A DNA stretch of 64,000 nt from Actinomadura rudentiformis. GTDB taxonomy: Bacteria > Actinomycetota > Actinomycetes > Streptosporangiales > Streptosporangiaceae. The stretch lies in contig NZ_WBMT01000012.1 of assembly GCF_008923185.1 (NCBI RefSeq), positions 186,001-250,000 of the forward strand. Reading direction: 5' to 3'. The notes below the pieces were generated by a model that was not told the origin of the DNA, made no database searches, and saw nothing but the letters and a program-made list of their open reading frames with translations. Below, piece by piece: positions 49,182 through 57,537 of the stretch; the stretch's first letter is position 1, and every line of letters begins with the position of its first letter. Both the position numbers and the translations under genes were made by a program.

Positions 49182-50269
49182 GCGAGGAAGCACTCTCCAA
49201 CACCTCCCGCCTGGTCTTCGGCCTTGTCGGCGCGGGCGTCATCGCCGCCGGCGCCGTCTTCGTGGCCGTCGGCTCGCAGCCCGACACCGGCGGCTCCACC
49301 CGCTACACCGCGACCTTCGGCCGGGCCGGGCAGGGCCTGGACCCCGGCAAGTCGGACGTGAAGATCCGCGGTATCACGGTCGGCACCGTGGAGAGCGTCC
49401 AGCTCGACCAGACCGGCAAGGTCGCCGTGCGGCTGCGGGTCGACAAGGGTGTCAAGATCGCCGACACCGCCAGCGCCCGCATCGAGCCGGTCTCGGTGTT
49501 CGGCCCCAAGGACCTGGCGCTGGACCTCGGCGCGCACGAGGTCAACGGACCCTACCTGCGCGACGGCGGCACGATCGCGCAGACCAAGGACCCCCAGGAG
49601 CTCTCCGACACCGCCTGGCCCGCGTACCGGCTCACCAAGGCGATCAACCCGCAGGAGGTCGCCACGATCGTGCGCACGTTCGGCGCCGGCTTGTCCGGGC
49701 AGGGGCCGGCGCTGCGCCGCACGATCGACAACGGCGGCGAGGTGATCGACGCGGCGCACGCCAACCGCGCGGTGATCCAGGGCCTGATCAACGACATCGG
49801 GCTGCTGGGCGGGACGCTCGGCGACAAGGGCGGCACCTGGACGACGTTCACCCGTGACTTCAACCAGCTCGCGCCCGCGCTCAACGGCCGGCCCGACAAG
49901 GTCTCGCAGCTCCTGGACCAGTCGGGCGAGCTCGCCGACCGGGTCGGCACGTTCGCCGACCAGCACGGCGGCAACCTGGGCTCCTTCATCGACGGGGCGA
50001 GTGACGCCGCGCGGGTGATGGCCCGGGAACGGCGCAACGTGCCGGTCCTGCTCGACAGCCTGAACGGGTTCTTCGGCCTGCTGGGGCAGATCATCCGGGT
50101 GCCCGGGCCGGAGGGCTCGCTGCTGGCGCAGGCCAGGACGTCGCTGCCCCTCGACCTGTGCGGGATCTTCGTGGACGTGTGCCCGCAGCGGCCGGCGAAG
50201 ACCGCGTTCGACCAGAGAACGAACCCGAACGCGGACAACGGCAGGGCGAGGACGGGGGGCCGGCCATGA
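49178..50269 (+). CDS. mceA: MceA, locus 2
   Basis: 363 residues, shorter than the 438-residue MceA of locus 1. Membrane helix LVFGLVGAGVIAAGAVFVAV, MCE domain (GQGLDPGKSDVKIRGITVGTV to LGAHEVNGPYL), helical region, and a C-terminus with two Cys (LDLCGIFVDVC). GAGGAGAACGC precedes the ATG. Overlaps mceB by four bases. Confidence 0.87.
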   Translation: MSEEALSNTSRLVFGLVGAGVIAAGAVFVAVGSQPDTGGSTRYTATFGRAGQGLDPGKSDVKIRGITVGTVESVQLDQTGKVAVRLRVDKGVKIADTASARIEPVSVFGPKDLALDLGAHEVNGPYLRDGGTIAQTKDPQELSDTAWPAYRLTKAINPQEVATIVRTFGAGLSGQGPALRRTIDNGGEVIDAAHANRAVIQGLINDIGLLGGTLGDKGGTWTTFTRDFNQLAPALNGRPDKVSQLLDQSGELADRVGTFADQHGGNLGSFIDGASDAARVMARERRNVPVLLDSLNGFFGLLGQIIRVPGPEGSLLAQARTSLPLDLCGIFVDVCPQRPAKTAFDQRTNPNADNGRARTGGRP

Positions 50270-51354
50270 GCCTGTTCAGCCGTAAGACCGGGCGCGGCCC
50301 CCAGTGGGGCGTGACGGCCAAGTTCGCCGTCTTCGTCGTGTTCACCGGCCTGCTGACGTTCTTCATCGGCCAGCAGATCCTGGGCACGAGCTTCAACGAG
50401 CGCTACAAGCTGACCGCGACCTTCGACGACGTCACGGGGCTGCTGGAGGGCGACATCGTCAAGGTGGCCGGCACCCCGGTCGGCCAGGTCAAGAGCATCA
50501 AGGTCGAACGGGGCAAGGCGGTCGTCGGAATGGAGATCGACGACGACGTCCGGGTGCCCGACGACTCGACCGCCGCGATCCGCTGGCGCAACGTGATGGG
50601 GCAGCGGATCGTCTACCTCGAACCGGGCAGCAGCCAGGCCAAGCTGACCCACGGCGCGCGAGTGCCGAAGACACGGTCGGTGGTGGACCTCGGCGACATC
50701 GTCAACAGCCTCGGCCCGATCACGCGCAACCTCGACCCGGTCCAGATCAACAAGATCCTCTTCGCGTTCTCCCAGGCGCTGGACGGCAACGAGCAGAACA
50801 TCAACCTGATGATCCAGAACCTGGACGGCCTGCTGAAGACGTTCGCCGCCCGCAAGGCGACCATCCGGTCGATGATCAAGGACTACGAGACGGTCAGCGA
50901 CGCGGTGGCCGTGCGCGACCGCCAGATCGCCGCGAGCGTCGACAACCTCGCCGAGCTGGCGAAGGTGTTCGCGAACAACCACAAGCTGCTGGAGAACGCG
51001 GTCGTCGAGATCGGCGGCGTCACCACCAACCTCAACCAGGTGCTCGGCGGCAACGACGCGCAGCTCTCCCGGATCGTGGGCAACCTGGGCAAGTTCGCCG
51101 AGACGTTCCGGATCAACGTCGACAACCTGGAAAAGATGGTGCAGAACCTCCCGCTGACGCTGCGCCAGCTGTTCGCCGCCGCCAACGGCGGGCACTACCT
51201 GCGCACGAACGCGCTGTGCCTCAACATCGTGCAGGGACCATGTCCCTTCCCGATGCAGTTCCCCAAGTCGGATACGGGCTCTCAATCGCAAGGCCCATCC
51301 CAGGCGGACCTGGCCAAGCTCAAGGCCATGCTCCAGGGCAAGGGGGGCAGCTGA
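50266..51354 (+). CDS. mceB: MceB, locus 2
   Basis: 362 residues from ATG 50266 (ATGA overlap). N-terminal helix FAVFVVFTGLLTFFIGQQIL, MCE domain (DVTGLLEGDIVKVAGTPVGQV to QRIVYLEPG), then long helices with many Asn/Leu heptads (NIDNLAELAKVF-like). Two C-terminal Cys (ALCLNIVQGPC). Member of the six-protein Mce assembly. Confidence 0.87.
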   Translation: MSLFSRKTGRGPQWGVTAKFAVFVVFTGLLTFFIGQQILGTSFNERYKLTATFDDVTGLLEGDIVKVAGTPVGQVKSIKVERGKAVVGMEIDDDVRVPDDSTAAIRWRNVMGQRIVYLEPGSSQAKLTHGARVPKTRSVVDLGDIVNSLGPITRNLDPVQINKILFAFSQALDGNEQNINLMIQNLDGLLKTFAARKATIRSMIKDYETVSDAVAVRDRQIAASVDNLAELAKVFANNHKLLENAVVEIGGVTTNLNQVLGGNDAQLSRIVGNLGKFAETFRINVDNLEKMVQNLPLTLRQLFAAANGGHYLRTNALCLNIVQGPCPFPMQFPKSDTGSQSQGPSQADLAKLKAMLQGKGGS

Positions 51355-52388
51355 TGGCGCTCAAGTCCCTCCGCGACGTCAACCAGAAGGTCGTCGCCAT
51401 CGTTTCGCTGTCGGTGCTGGCCGCGGCCTGCGTGTTCGCATTCGCCGTCGGGCAGCTGCACCTGTTCGAACGCGGCTACACGATGAGTGCGGTGTTCGCC
51501 GACACCGCCGGCCTGAAGAAGGGCCAGGACGTCCGGGTCGCCGGCGTCAAGGCCGGCCGGGTCACCTCGGTCGAGCCGGACTTCAAGAACGGCAACGTGA
51601 TCGTGACGTGGCACGTGAACGCCGGGATCGACCTCGGCCAGGCCACCCAGGCTGAGATCGCGACCACCACCCTGCTGGGCGGCCGGTACCTTCGGCTCAG
51701 CGGCCCCGTGGCCAAGCCGTACATGGCCGATGTGCCCGAGCCGCGGCGGCGGATCCCGCTCAACCGCACCAAAGTCCCGTTCACCGTGCCGGACGCCCTG
51801 GAGGGCGCGCAGAACATCGTCGGCAAGCTCGACCAGAAGAGCATCGACAAGCTGCTCACCGAGATCACGAAGATCCAGTCGCCGAGCGCGCCGAAGCTCC
51901 GGCAGATGCTGGTCAACGTGCAGTCCCTCAGCCGCACCCTGAACGACGCGACGCCCGAGATCCAGAAGCTGATCGAGAACAGCAAGAACATCACGGGCGT
52001 GCTGGCGGCCAAGGACGAGAAGCTCAGGCAGATCATCACCGACAGCCAGATCCTGCTGCGGACGCTGATCGAGCGGCGCAACGAGCTGGCGGCCACGATC
52101 GGGCAGGGCAGCAGCACGGTCCGCACGCTGTCGAACGTGATCTCCAAGCACCAGACCGACCTCAACAGGCTGCTGGACAACCTGCACCTGCTGACCACCC
52201 GGATGGCGCCCAACATGGACGCGCTCAACACCGACTTCTCGCTGCTGGGCCCGACGTTCATCCAGGTCGCCAACCTCAAGGGCAACGGCCGCTGGATCGA
52301 GGGCCTGCTCACCGGGCTCGGACCGATCCAGCCGCCGGGGCCGATCTCCACCCGGCGCGGTTCGGGCGGCCAGGGCGGAGGCAACTGA
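51354..52388 (+). CDS. mceC: MceC, locus 2
   Basis: 344 residues (TGATG overlap). N-terminal helix VVAIVSLSVLAAACVFAFAV, MCE domain (DTAGLKKGQDVRVAGVKAGRV to GRYLRLSGP), then an all-helical region. Short Gly/Gln tail (RRGSGGQGGGN) without Cys. One-base overlap with mceD. Confidence 0.87.
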   Translation: MALKSLRDVNQKVVAIVSLSVLAAACVFAFAVGQLHLFERGYTMSAVFADTAGLKKGQDVRVAGVKAGRVTSVEPDFKNGNVIVTWHVNAGIDLGQATQAEIATTTLLGGRYLRLSGPVAKPYMADVPEPRRRIPLNRTKVPFTVPDALEGAQNIVGKLDQKSIDKLLTEITKIQSPSAPKLRQMLVNVQSLSRTLNDATPEIQKLIENSKNITGVLAAKDEKLRQIITDSQILLRTLIERRNELAATIGQGSSTVRTLSNVISKHQTDLNRLLDNLHLLTTRMAPNMDALNTDFSLLGPTFIQVANLKGNGRWIEGLLTGLGPIQPPGPISTRRGSGGQGGGN

Positions 52389-53521
52389 TGAGAGTCCGCG
52401 TGCCCTACTGTTCGAGGGGGGACGACCCCCCACGCCCCCCGGCGCGGCTCCGCCGCATCCTTGGGATCGTGGGGGTGTGCACGGCCCTGGCGATCTCGCT
52501 CGGCGGCTGCTCGATCATCCCCGACGCCGCCGGCGGCGACCGGAAGATGACCGTCTACCTGCCCAAGGCCCGGTCCTTCTACAAGGACTCCAAGGTCAAG
52601 GTGATGGGCGCCGACGTCGGCCTGGTCGACTCGGTCGAAAACCAGGGCGACAAGGTCAAGGTCACCTTCCACATCCGCGGCGACGTCCCGCTCCCGCAGG
52701 GCGTCCAGGCCTCGGTGGTGCCGCTCAACCTGGTCGGCGAGCGCAACCTGGTGCTGCATCCGGCGTGGAAGCCGGGGCAGCCCAAGGAGACCTCGAACGA
52801 GATCCCGATCACCCGTACCAGCGTGCCCATCGAGGTGGACGACGCGCTCACCTCGTTCACCAACCTGGCGAACGCGCTGGACCCGACCAAGATGCAGGAG
52901 GCGCTCGGCCAGACGGCGGACACGTTCCGGGGCAACGGCAAGGAGTTCAACGCGACGCTGGAACAGAGCGCGCGGCTCGTGGAGAACGTCGCTGGACAGG
53001 ACAAGCAGCTCATCGAGGTCGCGCAGAACCTCGACCGGCTCGCCGGCGTGGTCCGCGGCCGGGAGCAGGTGCTCGGCCAGCTCATCCGCAACTTCGGCGA
53101 GGCGACCCGGGTGCTGAGCGCCGAACGCGGCGAGATCCAGGACCTCATCACCGGGATCCTGGAGCTGTCGCAGAACGGCGACAAGCTCATCCAGAAGTAC
53201 AAGGGCCAGTTGCCGTACGACCTGGCGGTGCTCACCAAGGTCGCGCTCGTGCTCAAGGGCAACTCCAAGCAGCTGGCGCTCCTGCTCAAGGCCCTTCCGG
53301 GGATCGGTGAGGCGCTCATCGGCGGCTACAACCCTGGCAACAAGTCGCTGCAGATCCGCTTCGCCACCGACGCGTTCCTGCGCACCTGGCTCAAGGGTCT
53401 GCTGAAGACGGACGACGTGGACTGCCCGCTGCCCAGACCCAACTCGAACTGTCCATGGCAGAACGGACAGCAGCAGAACGGGCAACAGCAGAACGGGCAG
53501 CAGCGGAACGGAGGCAACTGA
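52388..53521 (+). CDS. mceD: MceD, locus 2, predicted lipoprotein
   Basis: 377 residues. The N-terminus (RVRVPYCSRGDDPPRPPARL) is long and basic, and the hydrophobic stretch ends in SLGGC, a lipobox with Cys 41, so this MceD appears lipidated, unlike MceD of locus 1. MCE domain from SFYKDSKVKVMGADVGLV. The C-terminus is a Gln/Asn/Gly repeat from 15-bp units. One-base overlaps on both sides. Confidence 0.85.
   Translation: MRVRVPYCSRGDDPPRPPARLRRILGIVGVCTALAISLGGCSIIPDAAGGDRKMTVYLPKARSFYKDSKVKVMGADVGLVDSVENQGDKVKVTFHIRGDVPLPQGVQASVVPLNLVGERNLVLHPAWKPGQPKETSNEIPITRTSVPIEVDDALTSFTNLANALDPTKMQEALGQTADTFRGNGKEFNATLEQSARLVENVAGQDKQLIEVAQNLDRLAGVVRGREQVLGQLIRNFGEATRVLSAERGEIQDLITGILELSQNGDKLIQKYKGQLPYDLAVLTKVALVLKGNSKQLALLLKALPGIGEALIGGYNPGNKSLQIRFATDAFLRTWLKGLLKTDDVDCPLPRPNSNCPWQNGQQQNGQQQNGQQRNGGN
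53459..53513 (+). repeat. 15-bp repeat encoding QQNGQ at the end of mceD (locus 2)
   Basis: Three and a half units of the form CAGCAGAACGGGCAA code for the QNG-rich tail. Small third-position differences remain. Confidence 0.75.
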
Positions 53522-54597
53522 TGAGGCGGCCGCTGACACGCAGGTTGCCGTTCGTCGTGCTCGCCGCCGTGCTGGTGCTGACGGGCTGCTCGTACAAGAC
53601 GGCCGGCGCGCCCGGCGGCGGGCTCACCCTGCACGCCACGTTCACCGACGTCCAGGGTCTGGTAGCCGGGCACAGCGTGCAGATGGCGGACGTCAAGGTC
53701 GGCAGCGTCACCAAGGTCGAGCTCGACAAGGCGACCTACCGGTCCCGCGTCACCCTGTCCCTCAAGGAGGGCATCCAGGTCCCGCGGAACGTCAACGCCG
53801 AAATCAAGGTCACCTCCCTGCTCGGCGAGAACTACGTCGACCTGCAGCTGCCGCCGGGCGGCCGGCTGGACCAGGGCCCGTTCCTGGCCAGCGGCAACGC
53901 CATCGGCCGGACCAGCGTCCAGCCCGCGTTCGAAGAGGTCGTCGGGCAGGCCGGTCCACTGCTCAAGGAGCTGGCCGGCAACGACGTCGCGGCCGTGGTC
54001 AACGCTGGAGCGACCGCGCTGGACGGCAAGGGCCAGAGGCTCAACACCCTCATCGCCAAGTCGGGAGACCTGCTGAAGGTCTTCGCCGACCAGCGGCAGC
54101 AGCTGGGCTCGGCGGTCGACCAGTTCGCCAAGCTCGGCAACTCGCTGGCCAAGGGCAGCAACGATCTCGACCGGGCGCCAGTGGAGCTGGAGAAGACCAC
54201 CCGGCTGCTGCGCGAGAACAAGGAGAAGATCCTCAGCGTCGTGGCGAAGCTGACGCGGATGGCCCGCGAGCTCAACGACAAGGTCCTCGAAGGGCGCGTA
54301 CTGCGGCTCAAGGGCCTGCTGCGCGACCTGGACCCGGTGCTGGCCCAGCTGGGCAACAACCGCAAGCGGCTGACCGACCTCGTCAACGGCCTCGTCGTCT
54401 TCACCGACAAGCTCCCCAAGGCGAGCTATGACGGCCAGCTGCTGCTCTATCCGCTGCTGCGGCTCGTGTGGCCGGACGGGAGCCCGGTCATTCCGGGACT
54501 GCCCGGCAACAACGAGAACACCGGGGCGACCAAGGTGCCCAAGGAACTGCGGGGCGCCCTGCCGGACCTCGACAAGATGCTGAGGACGCCGCGATGA
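53521..54597 (+). CDS. mceE: MceE lipoprotein, locus 2
   Basis: 358 residues. Lipobox LTGC, Cys 23, right after the hydrophobic signal (FVVLAAVLVLTG). MCE domain from DVQGLVAGHSVQMADVKVGSV, then helices. No Cys-rich tail. It directly follows another lipobox-bearing MCE gene. Overlaps mceF by four bases. Confidence 0.87.
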   Translation: MRRPLTRRLPFVVLAAVLVLTGCSYKTAGAPGGGLTLHATFTDVQGLVAGHSVQMADVKVGSVTKVELDKATYRSRVTLSLKEGIQVPRNVNAEIKVTSLLGENYVDLQLPPGGRLDQGPFLASGNAIGRTSVQPAFEEVVGQAGPLLKELAGNDVAAVVNAGATALDGKGQRLNTLIAKSGDLLKVFADQRQQLGSAVDQFAKLGNSLAKGSNDLDRAPVELEKTTRLLRENKEKILSVVAKLTRMARELNDKVLEGRVLRLKGLLRDLDPVLAQLGNNRKRLTDLVNGLVVFTDKLPKASYDGQLLLYPLLRLVWPDGSPVIPGLPGNNENTGATKVPKELRGALPDLDKMLRTPR

Positions 54598-55910
54598 ACA
54601 GACGCCTCACGATCAACCTCGGCGTGTTCGCCCTCCTCGCCGTCGTCATGGTGGTCTGGGCGTTCAACAACGTCATCCGCTTCGACTTCATCGACCGGCC
54701 GTACCACATCACCGTCGAGTTCCAGTCCTCACCCGGCCTGCACCCCAACTTCGAGGTCGACTACCTCGGCACCCGGATCGGCAAGATCGACTCGGTCAGG
54801 CTGCAGAAGGACAAGGTCGTCGTCAAGCTCGACATCGAGAAGGGCGTCGAGATCCCGCTGGGCGCCACGGCGCAGGCGGCGCGCAAGTCGGCCGTCGGCG
54901 AGCCCGTCGTCGAGCTCACGCCGCCACCCGGGGTCAATCCTGGCGGGCCGAAGATGAAGGCCGGCACCGTCATCCCGGTGTCGCAGACGAAGGTCCCGCC
55001 CAAGTACAGCGACCTCTTCGGCGCGGTCATCGACACGCTGAAGGCCATCAAACCCGAAGACGCCCAGGTCCTCACGCACGAGCTGGCCGAGGGCTGGTCC
55101 GGCCGGGAGAGCTCGCTCCGCCAGATCATCGCCGGCAGCGACCAGCTCTCCGCCACGTTCGCGGAGAACAGCGAGCTCCTGGACGGCCTCACCAAGGACC
55201 TCGGCAGGGTCACCCGCGTGCTCGCGCAGAACCGCGGCAGCCTGGGCGCCGGCATCGACAACGTCGCCGCACTGACCGCCGCCCTCAAGGAGGTCCGCGG
55301 CGAGCTCACCCAGTTGCGCGACGACGGTCCGCAGCTGCTCAACACCGTCAACGCCCTGCTGGACGAGTCGGGCAGCGACCTCGAATGCGCCGTCGACTCG
55401 CTGGGTACGCTCGGGATCACCAAGCACAACCCCAACGTGCTCCCCGACCTGCGCGACACCCTGCGCCAGGCGCCCGCGCTCAAGAACGTGCTCGACAACA
55501 TCATCGGCACCGACCAGGGCAAGCCGGTGCTCAACGTGGTCTTCCTGGTCACCCTCCGGAAGACGGCCACGCTGGAGTACAGGTACCCGCTGCCGCAACC
55601 CACCACGAACACGATCCCCAACTGCCCGGACGGGCGGGACCCGATCAAGGTCAAGCAGAAGCCGTACAAGTCCAAGAACCCCGGCCAGACCATCCCGACC
55701 CATGACCCGTCGGTGCAGAAGGCGGCGGAGATGAAGGCAAAGAATGCCGCGAATCAGTCGGCGGACTCTGACGGCGGGCCGCCCGCTTGGCTAATCTACG
55801 TCCCCCCGCTCCTTGCGCTCCTGGTGCTGATCAAGGTCATGATGGGCTCGGTGCCCGTCGTGGCCCGCATCGGCAGACTGCGCCGCCGCCGCGGCGACGA
55901 GGATGACTGA
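54594..55910 (+). CDS. mceF: MceF, locus 2, with C-terminal membrane segment
   Basis: 438 residues. N-terminal helix LGVFALLAVVMVVWAF, MCE domain (SSPGLHPNFEVDYLGTRIGKI), helical part, two Cys (DLECAVDS, PNCPDG), then a second hydrophobic segment near the C-terminus (WLIYVPPLLALLVLIKVMM) and a basic end (RLRRRRGDEDD). The extra anchor is not present in MceF of locus 1. Last MCE gene of the locus. Confidence 0.85.
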   Translation: MNRRLTINLGVFALLAVVMVVWAFNNVIRFDFIDRPYHITVEFQSSPGLHPNFEVDYLGTRIGKIDSVRLQKDKVVVKLDIEKGVEIPLGATAQAARKSAVGEPVVELTPPPGVNPGGPKMKAGTVIPVSQTKVPPKYSDLFGAVIDTLKAIKPEDAQVLTHELAEGWSGRESSLRQIIAGSDQLSATFAENSELLDGLTKDLGRVTRVLAQNRGSLGAGIDNVAALTAALKEVRGELTQLRDDGPQLLNTVNALLDESGSDLECAVDSLGTLGITKHNPNVLPDLRDTLRQAPALKNVLDNIIGTDQGKPVLNVVFLVTLRKTATLEYRYPLPQPTTNTIPNCPDGRDPIKVKQKPYKSKNPGQTIPTHDPSVQKAAEMKAKNAANQSADSDGGPPAWLIYVPPLLALLVLIKVMMGSVPVVARIGRLRRRRGDEDD

Positions 55911-55958
55911 CCGGACGACAGACCCGACGACCGACCCCCACCCCGAGGAGTACCTGAA

Positions 55959-56960
55959 GTGACAGCCAAGACCTCCAAGGACGTCACCGAGGAGACCGAC
56001 GGCACCGGGGCGGACGAGACCGTGGCCGACGAGGTCGAGGAGACCGAGGAGCCCACCCCCAAGCCGGCCGCCAAGCGCAAGCGCCGCGTGCGGGTCATCG
56101 AGGTGCTCGAGGACGAGGATCTGGACGAGGTGCTCGAGTCCCTCGAGAACGAGGACGAGGACGAGGACGAGGACGAAGAGCCCGCCCCCAGAAAGAAGCC
56201 CGTCGCCAAGAAGGCGGCCACCGCAAAGCAGGCGACACCGGCCAAGAGGGCGACAGCGGCCAAGAAGGCCAAGCCGCCGGTCGAGATCATCGAAGCGGAG
56301 GACGAGGAGGACGAGGAGGAACCCGAGCCCGGGCCCGCCCGGCGCACCTCGGCGGCGGCGAGCAGCGCTCAGCCGACCCTCCTGGGCCTTCCCCGCAATG
56401 CCGCGATCGTGGTCGTCGTCCTGGTGGCGTTGCTGGCGAGCGCGGCCATCTGGCAGTGGCGCAGCGCGAGCGGCGCCGCGGGCGAGAAGGACGAGCGCGC
56501 GGCCGTCGTCGCCCGGGCATCGGCCTTCGGGGACCTCGCGACGTCCTACAACGCCACCAACTACCAGAGCCAGATGGACAAGATCCAGAAGCTCATGGCG
56601 GGCGACCTGCTGGAGAGGTACAAGAGCTCGACGGCCCAGACCCTGCCGCAGGCGTTCAAGACCAGTCCCCAGGCCGCCCTCACGTCCAAGACCAAGCAGG
56701 TCTACGTGGGGAACATCGACGGAAAGTTCGCGACCGTCGTGGTCGCCGTCGACATCGCGGTGAGCGATGGCAAGAGCCAGAACTCGGCCCCGCAGAGCCT
56801 CATCCGGCTGTCCCTCGTCAAGGAGGGCGACGAGTGGAAGGTCAGCCAGATGAACGCCTCGGGCGACGACGGCTCCGGAGCCGGGTCGCTCCCCGGCGTG
56901 CCCAGCGGGCAGCAGACCCAGCAGCCCAAGAGCGAACAGAGCGAGAAGCCCAAGAACTGA
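55959..56960 (+). CDS. Mce-associated membrane protein with acidic/basic tail, locus 2
   Basis: 333 residues from GTG 55959 (GAGGAG upstream). The first 135 residues are disordered: acidic runs (ENEDEDEDEDEEP, EAEDEEDEEEPEP) alternate with Lys/Ala repeats (KKAATAKQATPAKRATAAKK). One helix follows (AAIVVVVLVALLASAAIW), then a Mas-like NTF2-type domain (residues about 185-305) and a Ser/Gln tail. The cytosolic tail resembles that of the protein at 26197. Confidence 0.8.
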   Translation: MTAKTSKDVTEETDGTGADETVADEVEETEEPTPKPAAKRKRRVRVIEVLEDEDLDEVLESLENEDEDEDEDEEPAPRKKPVAKKAATAKQATPAKRATAAKKAKPPVEIIEAEDEEDEEEPEPGPARRTSAAASSAQPTLLGLPRNAAIVVVVLVALLASAAIWQWRSASGAAGEKDERAAVVARASAFGDLATSYNATNYQSQMDKIQKLMAGDLLERYKSSTAQTLPQAFKTSPQAALTSKTKQVYVGNIDGKFATVVVAVDIAVSDGKSQNSAPQSLIRLSLVKEGDEWKVSQMNASGDDGSGAGSLPGVPSGQQTQQPKSEQSEKPKN

Positions 56961-56994
56961 TCGCCCTGCGCGGCGAGTTCTGACGCCGAAGCGG

Positions 56995-57030
56995 CGCCCC
57001 GTACGGCTTGACTGGAAGCCGCACGGGGCG
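56995..57030 (+). terminator. Terminator hairpin of mce locus 2
   Basis: CGCCCCGTACGGCTT pairs with AAGCCGCACGGGGCG (one mismatch) around a 6-base loop, 35 bases after the last gene of the locus. Confidence 0.68.
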
Positions 57031-57059
57031 TTCGCGCGTTTCGCTCAAGGGGGTTGCGG

Positions 57060-57527
57060 ATGGAGAGCGGTCGGTGGGACCCCGTGGTCCACGAGTTCGG
57101 CGAGCTCTTGGGCGCCGCATCGGCGCTGGAGCGGATCGCGGGCCGGGAGCTCGAACGGCGCTGCGGGCTCAGGCACGCCGCGTTCGAAGTGCTCCTGAAC
57201 CTGTCCAGAACGAGCTCGAATCACCCCACGATGGGTGAGCTGGCCGACCGGTTGATCCTGACCAGCGGTGGCATGACACGGCTGATCGACCGCATGGAGA
57301 ACGCGGGCCTCGTCCACCGGTACACCGCGCCGGACGACCGCCGCCGCCAGCTGGTAGGCCTGACCGAGGCCGGGCAGGCCAAACTCGCCGAGGCGGTGGC
57401 CGTCCACACCGAGACGCTCCGGCGGCACTTCTCAGGTCCGCTGGACGACGACGCCCACCGCCAGCTGGTCGAGGCCCTTGCCATCCTCCGCAGCCACGCG
57501 CGTGAAGAACTCGGCACCCTGCACTGA
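57060..57527 (+). CDS. MarR-family transcriptional regulator
   Basis: 155 residues from ATG 57060 (AAGGGGG six bases upstream; TTG 57054 would add two residues). Winged helix: TMGELADRLILTSGGMTRLI, then MENAGLVHRYTAPDDRRRQL. It follows the mce locus 2 terminator and is not divergent from it, so its target may be the convergent TauD-type gene or genes elsewhere. Confidence 0.84.
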   Translation: MESGRWDPVVHEFGELLGAASALERIAGRELERRCGLRHAAFEVLLNLSRTSSNHPTMGELADRLILTSGGMTRLIDRMENAGLVHRYTAPDDRRRQLVGLTEAGQAKLAEAVAVHTETLRRHFSGPLDDDAHRQLVEALAILRSHAREELGTLH

Positions 57528-57537
57528 GCCTGGCTGA

